A stretch of DNA of 64,000 nt from Photorhabdus laumondii subsp. laumondii. Lineage in GTDB: Bacteria; Pseudomonadota; Gammaproteobacteria; Enterobacterales; Enterobacteriaceae. Positions 59,201 to 64,000 of the stretch are shown here, in pieces. The stretch is from the NCBI RefSeq assembly GCF_003343245.1, contig NZ_CP024901.1, positions 4,092,001 through 4,156,000 on the forward strand, written 5' to 3'. Both the position numbers and the translations under genes were made by a program. Each line of letters begins with the position of its first letter. Within the stretch, counting starts at the first letter, position 1. The notes below the pieces were generated by a model. It did no database searches, had not been told where the DNA came from, and saw only the letters and a program-made list of their open reading frames with translations.

Positions 59201-62200
59201 GTTAGTCCGACCTTGACGATAAGCCTGGTACAAACTCACAAATTCTTTAACCAGTACCCCCATTGACCAACCATCAGAGGCGATATGATGCATGTTAAAT
59301 AACAGCACACCTTGCTCCATCGAAGTGCTGATGTAGTGACAACGCACCATCACATCCTGTGCCAAATCAAATCGGTAGGTCATTTCATGCTGAATAGCCT
59401 GTTCAATCCACGCTTCTTGCCCGGCTTTGCCTATGTCACTGATATCAGACTGAGCTATCTCAAATGACCACTCCGGCTTGATAACCTGCCAGGTTCCATT
59501 TTCATCACTGTGGTAAACAGTACGCAGCACTTCATGTCTATCTATGATGGTTTGCAGGGCCAGATTCGCTGCCGCCAGTTCAAATTTACCGCTTACCGTA
59601 TAGGCTGACACCATGTTGTAGGCGGTGCTATCACCGCCAAACTGCTCGATAAACCAGATCCGTTGTTGAGCATAAGATTGCGGTAATAAATTGGTCTTGC
59701 GTTCAATAATAGGAATTGTCTGATAACGCTTATCCCATGCCGCATAAGGCACTCTCTCTGCAAGTAAAGCTACTGTTGCAGCTTCAAAGATATCTCTTAC
59801 CTGTAAACGGCATTCAAACTGCTCATTAATCTTTGTGATTACCTTAGTCGCAATTAATGAGTGGCCACCAACCATAAAAAAGTTGTCATCCCGGCCTATT
59901 CGCTCAATATCTAGCATTTCGCACCAAATAGCTGCCAGTGCTGCTTCTGTCTCACCGATAGGTGGCGTACTGGCTTTAACAGCAATATCGCTGTCTTGCG
60001 GTGTTGGAAGCGCTTTGCGATCAATCTTGTTATTTAGTGTAAGTGGCAATGTTTCGAGCTGAATAATTGCCCGAGGCAACATATAGGCTGGTAACTTCTG
60101 TTCAAGGTGTTGACGTAGCGCATCAATATCAATTTGCTGCTCGGCGACCACATAACCCGCTAGATACTGTTGTGTTTGCTGATCGTTTAGCGCAACCACC
60201 ACAGAACGGGTTATTTGTGGAAACAGGTTAATAACCTGTTCAATTTCACCAAGTTCAATTCGGTGGCCTCGTAATTTCACTTGGTAATCATTTCTGCCCA
60301 AATAGACCAGTGAACCCTCGGTAGTGTAACGGGCAAGATCGCCCGTTTTATAAACCTTAGCGGTTAAACCGTCAGAAAATGTCAGGTTAATCAATCGCTC
60401 AGTAGTCAGATCTTCTCGTTTAAAATAGCCTTCAGCAAGCCCATCACCGCCGATGTATAACTCTCCCACTGCCCCAAAAGGCACCGGTTTTAATTGTTCA
60501 TCAAGTAAATAAATTGTGGTGTTGTTTAACGGTAACCCAATAGTAACAAGTTGCTGCTCAAGCAGTTGTACGTCCAGTTTCGCAATGGTTGACCAAACCG
60601 TGGTTTCCGTCGGTCCGTACATATTCCAGAGCGCGCTGCCTTTGCTCAATAATGCCGTTGCTGTCGCTAATGGCAACGCCTCGCCACCACTGATCATTTT
60701 TAACGACGAGCGCCCCTGCCAGCCGGATTCAAGCAACATATTCCAGGTCGTTGGCGTGGCTTGTAACAACGAAATACTATGTTGTTCGAGTAGTGCAACT
60801 AGCCTGGCAGGATCAGTCACGTCCTGCTGCGCCGCTACGACGCAGGTAGCACCAGACAGCCAAGGCAGATAGAGCTCTAACACTGCAATATCAAAGGAAA
60901 TCGTCGTGATGGCTAAAATATTGTCCTGTGCCACACACTGCAAGTTATCTTGCATTGAGATCAAGAAGTTATTAACCGCCGAGTGGCTGACCATAACACC
61001 TTTGGGCTTGCCCGTAGAACCCGAAGTGTAAATCACGTAGGCCAGAGCAGATGCAGCTAAACCGATCGACTGTTTAGGAATATTTGTGGTGGGTGATTGG
61101 CTAAGGTCAATGTGATCCAGTAAGCAGGTTAATTCCGCAAAACCAACTGATCGTGATGCATATTCGCGGTTGCTTATAATACATTGTGGCTCTGCATCGT
61201 TCAGCATGTACTGCACTCTGTCGACAGGAAAGCTGGGATCAACCGGTACATACGCAGCTCCTGCTTTCATCACGGCCAATAGTGCGGTGATCATGTCGAT
61301 GCTTCTTTGCAACAACACAGCAACTCGCCCACTCGTTGAAACTCCCTGAGCTCTTAATTGATGTGCTAACTGATTGGCTCTGGCATTAAGTTGCGCATAA
61401 GTCAGCTTTTGGTCACCAAAGACCAACGCAATAGCATCCGGCGTTTGTTCAGCAAACGCCTCTATCCACTCATGAATACATCGGCTACGGTCATACTCTA
61501 CCGCTGTCTGGTTCAAATGGTGCAACAGGTAATCCTGCTCTTCCGGCGGCAACAGGGCCAAATCGCCAAGCTTTTCAGACGGAGAGGCCACTATGCCCAT
61601 CAGCAAGGTTGTAAAACGCGCCGCCAGCCGCTTTATTGTCTCCTCTGCAAACAAATCCGTGTTGTACTCGAAACTAAAAATCAGACCTTCCTCTGTCTGC
61701 TGGGCCTCTAACGTCAATTCATACATCGCATTGCGGGTCTGTTCCGGCCGTGGCCGCAAACTTATCCCTTCCAGTTGCAACTCCACGCTGTCATTCGTAT
61801 TCATAGAAAACATGATTTGGAATAACGGTGAATAACGGGTGCTGCGTTCCGGCTGCAACCGCTCCACCAACAACTCAAACGGGACATTTTGATGCCGCTG
61901 GGCAGCCAGATTTATCTCCCGAACCGAGCTCAAGTAATCAATAAACGATTGCTCCAGCCCACACTCGCTGCGCAACACCAGCGTATTCATGAAACAGCCT
62001 ATCAACGGCGTTAATGATATCTGCAAACGGTTAGCTACCGGGGTTCCCACCACAATATCTCGTTGCCCGCTATGACGACTGAGTAACACCGTAAACGCCG
62101 CATGTAACACCATAAAAAGAGTACAGCCCTGCGTCAGTGCCAGTTGCTGCAACCTCTTACTAACCTCATTGTTCAGACTAAATTCATAACTGCGGCCATG

Positions 62201-63082
62201 ACTGGTTTGGTTAGCTGGTCGCCCGTAATCCAGAGGCAAGCCGTGTACCGGGGGTAAATCCGACAACTGTTGCTGCCAATAGGCTAACCCTGCCGCTAGC
62301 TGAGCCTGTCTCTCTGGGCTACTCTGCCAGACCGCATAATCGGCATACTGAATCTCCAAAGCCGATAATGGGTTAGCCTGCCCCTGACGATAAGCCTGAT
62401 ACAAGCTTACAAATTCCTTAACCAATACCCCTATCGACCAACCATCCGAGGCGATATGATGCATGTTAAATAACAGCACCCCCTGCTCCGCCGAGATGCT
62501 GATGTAACGGCAACGCACCATCATATCTTTTGACAAATCAAACTGGCAGGCCATTTCATCCTGAATGGCCTGCTCAATCCACGCTTCCTGCTGGGCTTGC
62601 TCTATATCACTGATATCTGATTGGACTATCTCGAACGACCACTCCGGTTTGATAACCTGCCGGGTTCCATTTTCATCGCTGAGGTAAACTGTACGCAGCA
62701 CTTCGTGTCGATCGATAATGGTTTGCAGAGCCAGATTCGCTGCCGCCAGTTCAAATTTGCCGCTTACCGTATAAGCTGACACCATGTTGTAGGCAGTGCT
62801 GTCACCACCAAACTGGTCGATAAACCAAATACGCTGCTGAGAGGAACTTAAAGGTAATGGTTGGGTTCTAGGCGCTGGTTTAATCGCGATTTTATTGCCA
62901 GAAGCATCCACCTTACCTTCATCGAGAAACGTAATCAGTGCCGCTTTATGTGCCTGAATCTTGGCTTTCAGTTCATCTGGGAAGTGAGTGCCCTTAAGTT
63001 TGAACCCTAACTTACCATCTTTACTAAACAGCAATACTCCCTGCTCGTAAGCATCTTGGACTAATTTCAGCATATCCATCAT
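53267..63082 (-). CDS. NRPS, three modules: dock-C-A-T-C-A-T-(C/E)-A-T (predicted Gly, D-Orn, Pro)
   Basis: About 3271 residues; ATG at 63080-63082 overlaps the previous TGA (ATGA). TubC docking domain 1-60; C1 (HHIASDG); A1 code D-I-L-Q-I-G-M-V-W-K, near the Gly code; carrier GGHSL; C2; A2 code D-M-E-N-S-G-A-V-N-K, near Orn; carrier GGHSL; third condensation domain of the dual condensation/epimerisation type (YPLAPLQEGILFHHMM, then EHHLISDH), implying D-configured residue from A2; A3 code D-L-E-N-I-S-H-V-V-K, sharing HVVK with Pro codes; carrier GGHSL; tail ending EVTEW. C1 and C2, with the start of the adjoining A domains, are near duplicates. Confidence 0.88.
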   Translation of the reverse strand: MMDMLKLVQDAYEQGVLLFSKDGKLGFKLKGTHFPDELKAKIQAHKAALITFLDEGKVDASGNKIAIKPAPRTQPLPLSSSQQRIWFIDQFGGDSTAYNMVSAYTVSGKFELAAANLALQTIIDRHEVLRTVYLSDENGTRQVIKPEWSFEIVQSDISDIEQAQQEAWIEQAIQDEMACQFDLSKDMMVRCRYISISAEQGVLLFNMHHIASDGWSIGVLVKEFVSLYQAYRQGQANPLSALEIQYADYAVWQSSPERQAQLAAGLAYWQQQLSDLPPVHGLPLDYGRPANQTSHGRSYEFSLNNEVSKRLQQLALTQGCTLFMVLHAAFTVLLSRHSGQRDIVVGTPVANRLQISLTPLIGCFMNTLVLRSECGLEQSFIDYLSSVREINLAAQRHQNVPFELLVERLQPERSTRYSPLFQIMFSMNTNDSVELQLEGISLRPRPEQTRNAMYELTLEAQQTEEGLIFSFEYNTDLFAEETIKRLAARFTTLLMGIVASPSEKLGDLALLPPEEQDYLLHHLNQTAVEYDRSRCIHEWIEAFAEQTPDAIALVFGDQKLTYAQLNARANQLAHQLRAQGVSTSGRVAVLLQRSIDMITALLAVMKAGAAYVPVDPSFPVDRVQYMLNDAEPQCIISNREYASRSVGFAELTCLLDHIDLSQSPTTNIPKQSIGLAASALAYVIYTSGSTGKPKGVMVSHSAVNNFLISMQDNLQCVAQDNILAITTISFDIAVLELYLPWLSGATCVVAAQQDVTDPARLVALLEQHSISLLQATPTTWNMLLESGWQGRSSLKMISGGEALPLATATALLSKGSALWNMYGPTETTVWSTIAKLDVQLLEQQLVTIGLPLNNTTIYLLDEQLKPVPFGAVGELYIGGDGLAEGYFKREDLTTERLINLTFSDGLTAKVYKTGDLARYTTEGSLVYLGRNDYQVKLRGHRIELGEIEQVINLFPQITRSVVVALNDQQTQQYLAGYVVAEQQIDIDALRQHLEQKLPAYMLPRAIIQLETLPLTLNNKIDRKALPTPQDSDIAVKASTPPIGETEAALAAIWCEMLDIERIGRDDNFFMVGGHSLIATKVITKINEQFECRLQVRDIFEAATVALLAERVPYAAWDKRYQTIPIIERKTNLLPQSYAQQRIWFIEQFGGDSTAYNMVSAYTVSGKFELAAANLALQTIIDRHEVLRTVYHSDENGTWQVIKPEWSFEIAQSDISDIGKAGQEAWIEQAIQHEMTYRFDLAQDVMVRCHYISTSMEQGVLLFNMHHIASDGWSMGVLVKEFVSLYQAYRQGRTNPLPALEIQYADYAVWQHSAAEESQLAAGVAYWQQQLSDLPPVHGLPLDYARPANQTSHGRSYEFSLDNEVSKGLQQLALTQGCTLFMVLHAAFTILLSRHSGQRDIVVGTPIANRLQTSLTPLIGCFINTLVLRSECELEQSFIDYLRSVREVNLAAQRHQNVPFELLVERLQPERSTRYSPLFQIMFSMNTNDSVELQLEGVSLWPRPEQTRNAMYELTLDASQTEDGLTFNFEYNTDLFAEETIKRLVVRFTTLLMSIVAAPSEKLGNLDLLPPEERDYLLHSLNQTAVEYDRSQCIHERIEAFAEQTPDAIALVFGDQQLTYAQLNAKANQLAHYLVAQGAKPDSMIAICIERSIDMVVSVLAILKSGSAYLPLDPAYPQERLAYIIDDAQPLMVITNSHNQKLLPENSLFSIDVTTTSFAELSTDNIPAVELGLCSTHLAYVLYTSGSTGMPKGVMIEHQALVNLVVGLADAYLYSKQDRVLQFAALSFDMSIEEIFGALGNGSTLVLRGEDWLMDIATFWQRCREYQISAVNLPTTFWHEVVSEETVLVPEHIRQISVGGEQIKPDKVVAWYQRPGHLPRLVNAYGPTEYTVNTCIAYDLRGDTLSIGHPIQNTAIFLLDKNQQLVPFGAVGEICVAGDGVARGYINKEQLTRERFIDNPFVSRYPKLYRTGDLGRYSLAGDIQYYGRDDHQVKIRGFRIELGEIETRLRSLPTIRDAVVIAREDEPAHKYLAAYITLDGQQKVAEIRHLLSQQLPSYMVPAAFVVLEEIPLTANRKVDRKALPKPDFVIQGEIEYIAPATEQETLLAEIWRTLFGLAQVSAVANFFELGGHSLLSMKMLSHLKKQGYRLDIRALFEYPKLRDMAKQLQAIEQESLKLTAHEALESRVSLSETERALIVSQSPGGEQNIAGIYPLAPLQEGILFHHMMCGRSDLYVTPMLYSFPSNTEMESFIGALDKIVQRHDALRTGIFWQGIDEPVQIAYKEVPLPVVDIDLRDDVDIQQQLAQFMDPSQQWMDVTQAPLIRVTRFIDRQQKQFYAMVQEHHLISDHVSLEIIQEELLVILAGDEKSLPEALSYRDFVLNAISKTDTKAAQQFFTEQLAGIDEITAPFGITSGMVDNNLFTEIQIGLPADLSAQIRRSSSAWRISPALIFHMAWALVLAKTSGTKDVIFGTVLSGRLQGIDNVERVVGLFINTLPLRIDLSQLSVAQLMQEMQQKLVSLLQFEQVPTAIAEQCSKLAGSSRLFDSILNYRHSEVSGETSELNQRWQKTGIELVDVKERTNYPITLSIDDFGDDFAVAAQIDSRFDAERLVAYLINASRQLVAALQSQEQVAALSLDILDAEERAFLLHSLNQTEFPYDNSQTLIDRFEAQVKATPDEIALNFAGETMTYRELNQRTNQLAQYLVNQGAKVNTPVVMFIERSFEMVITIIAILKTGAGYVPLDTSLPTERLNIILSDLSDEILVTTCALNDRIAVKRQKMVLLDDPCTAEILGKQLISNLAIESSLDNLGYVLYTSGSTGKPKAIEMPQRALSNLLQGISQLEPALTGPNRWLQFSSIGFDLSFEDIFMPLLSGGSVQLIDKSTQLDIRLLAKQIQQAQLQVLNLPYAVLQNLAEYSGVNGLQFPELRVIVSSAERLKITAAIRQFFTTHRHCKLVNHYGPAETHVVTSKTLQGEPASWPDLPTIGRSLPNVAGYILDEYLQPVPMGAIGELYLAGDCLSRGYYQQPQLTAERYLDCDWVLGKRVYRTGDLASFHQNGEINYFGRNDHLVKIRGFRIELGDIEAQLSKFDGITGTVVIAIDTEAGDKQLIAYFIAANPLDLSEIKTYLSASLPDYMLPSAYVRMAAFPLNTNGKVDRSRLPQPEADNFVKAKYIAPVTELERSVAKIWQGLLQQDRVSMADSFFDLGGHSLLAMKLISRIEQAFSVGVPIAIVFERSRLEQLCDWLEKEMVIQRNKSIGAVVAEYEVTEW
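58198..59665. repeat. Intragenic NRPS duplication, copy 2 (C2 and start of A2)
   Basis: Long stretches are identical or nearly so to 61370-62840, for example gcggccatgactggtttggt and the text coding FGGDSTAYNMVSAYTV. Offset about 3172 bases. The boundaries are estimated by eye. Confidence 0.75.
61370..62840. repeat. Intragenic NRPS duplication, copy 1 (C1 and start of A1)
   Basis: Partner of 58198-59665. Similarity covers the condensation domain from its start to the first ~50 residues of the adenylation domain (AEQTPDAIALVFGDQ, LTYAQLNA) and then stops abruptly. Confidence 0.75.
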
Positions 63083-64000
63083 AACCACCCCTCTTCTCCT
63101 GCTGTGACTAACTCTCTTTTGATTTTTTCTTGTAATTGCTGGTTGCAGATTAATTCTGCAAGCTCACACAGGCTGGGTGTATGAAAAACCTGCATAACAC
63201 TGAGTTCAATGACGAATACGCTATTGATTTCAGAGATTAATTTGATTGCCAATAATGAATGACCGCCTATTGCGAAAAAGTTATCGTTACGCGATACCTG
63301 GCTAATGTTCAGTACTTCCTGCCAAATTTCAGCTAATAAGGTTTCTGTTTCACCAATCGGTTCAACAAAATCATCATTCTTACCATGTTCAATATTAAGT
63401 TCAGACAATACCTTGCGATCGATCTTACCATTGGAGGGCAGAGACCATTCTTCAGCCATAACAATGACTGACGGCATCATGTAGTCCGGCAAAGATTTAG
63501 CCAGTGTGGATTTGATGTCCTGAATAAATTGGGTTTGAGCCCGCTGCTTTTCCGCATCATTCATTTCAGACATCAATTTTAATTTTCCCAACACCGGTTT
63601 GACATAGGCAACTAATTGCTTATCACCCGTTGATGTTGCCTCAGCCAATACCAGAGACGAACTCACCCCTGTTTGTCGGTTGAGTTGATACTCAATTTCA
63701 CCCAGTTCTATCCTGAAACCACGAATTTTCACCTGAACATCAATACGGCCAATAAACTCCAGATTGCCGTCTGGCAGATAACGCACTAAATCGCCGGTTC
63801 TGAATAACCGCTCACTACTGTTGGGGGTGTTGGGATCATGAAATGGGTTTGTAACAAAGCGTTCCTTTGTCAATTCTATGCGATTGAAATAACCGCGAGC
63901 TAGACTAGCACCGCCGACATAAAGCTCCCCAATTGAACCATAAGGTACCAGTTGATGCTCTTTGTCCAGAATATAAGCCTGGCTATTATTAATTATTCGA
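63079..64000 (-). CDS. NRPS, C-terminal part of last A domain and carrier; continues outside the window
   Basis: Open to the window edge; 307 codons are visible. Text from NNSQAYILDKEHQLVPYGSIGELYVGGASLARGYFNR onward is the A7-A10 part of an adenylation domain (YRTGDL-like LFRTGDL, FIGRIDVQVKIRGFRIELGEIE, NGKIDRK), with a small insertion before A10 (KPVLGKLKLMSEMNDAEKQR), followed by carrier DNFFAIGGHSLLAIKL. The tail ends AGEEGWL, a docking motif. The specificity code lies outside the window. First visible gene of the operon; its predicted products would be the N-terminal residues of the peptide. Confidence 0.9.
   Translation of the reverse strand, partial: RIINNSQAYILDKEHQLVPYGSIGELYVGGASLARGYFNRIELTKERFVTNPFHDPNTPNSSERLFRTGDLVRYLPDGNLEFIGRIDVQVKIRGFRIELGEIEYQLNRQTGVSSSLVLAEATSTGDKQLVAYVKPVLGKLKLMSEMNDAEKQRAQTQFIQDIKSTLAKSLPDYMMPSVIVMAEEWSLPSNGKIDRKVLSELNIEHGKNDDFVEPIGETETLLAEIWQEVLNISQVSRNDNFFAIGGHSLLAIKLISEINSVFVIELSVMQVFHTPSLCELAELICNQQLQEKIKRELVTAGEEGWL

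Overview
The window looks like a chromosome segment of an entomopathogenic enterobacterium of the Xenorhabdus/Photorhabdus group, most likely Xenorhabdus and probably close to X. nematophila. Supporting this are a dozen intergenic 127-bp ERIC-type repeats or relics of them, moderate-to-low GC with very AT-rich intergenic DNA, a hemophilin/Slam (type XI secretion) locus, a GDSL autotransporter lipase, and a 33-kb nonribosomal peptide operon whose predicted residue order matches the antibiotic odilorhabdin as I remember it. No database search was possible. Family names come from motifs read in the translations.

Layout. 1-3.5 kb is a decaying patch: a truncated phage tail-fibre gene, a frameshifted MerR regulator divergent from a broken DUF2938 gene, a YceK/YidQ lipoprotein remnant, a stand-alone tail-fibre tip domain and a small secreted Cys-containing peptide. 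3.7-9.1 kb holds a Fic toxin with an HTH-YhfG antitoxin, two GNAT acetyltransferases, a membrane bactofilin, an unknown secreted protein and a FaeA/PapI-like regulator. 9.2-12 kb has the autotransporter esterase and a YjaB-like acetyltransferase.

12.1-18.7 kb is an iron/heme acquisition operon on the minus strand: hemophilin-like hemophore, Slam/T11SS outer-membrane exporter, TonB-dependent receptor and a dedicated TonB, behind a 17-bp perfect Fur box, with a terminator after the hemophore gene. 19.4-27 kb has a MATE efflux pump, O-acetylhomoserine sulfhydrylase, a secreted GH16 glucanase, and a copper TonB-dependent receptor with its DUF2946 partner. 27.5-30.4 kb is a three-gene ABC-3C conflict/defence operon (SMEK effector, MC6 middle component, DUF2326 SMC-like ATPase) next to an IS256-type transposase relic.

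30.9-64 kb is one minus-strand biosynthetic operon whose 5' end lies beyond the window. It holds four NRPS proteins with at least eight modules, each joined to the next by C-terminal short motifs and N-terminal TubC docking domains. These are followed by a docking-thioesterase-methyltransferase protein, a SyrD/PvdE-type exporter, three Fe(II)/2-oxoglutarate oxygenases of different families (AspH, VioC-like, JmjC) and a penicillin-acylase-type lipoprotein. Specificity codes read by eye suggest x-Gly-(D)Orn-Pro-His-Lys type-Arg type-Lys type. The exporter plus acylase pair suggests that the peptide is made as an N-acylated, inactive precursor and unmasked in the periplasm.
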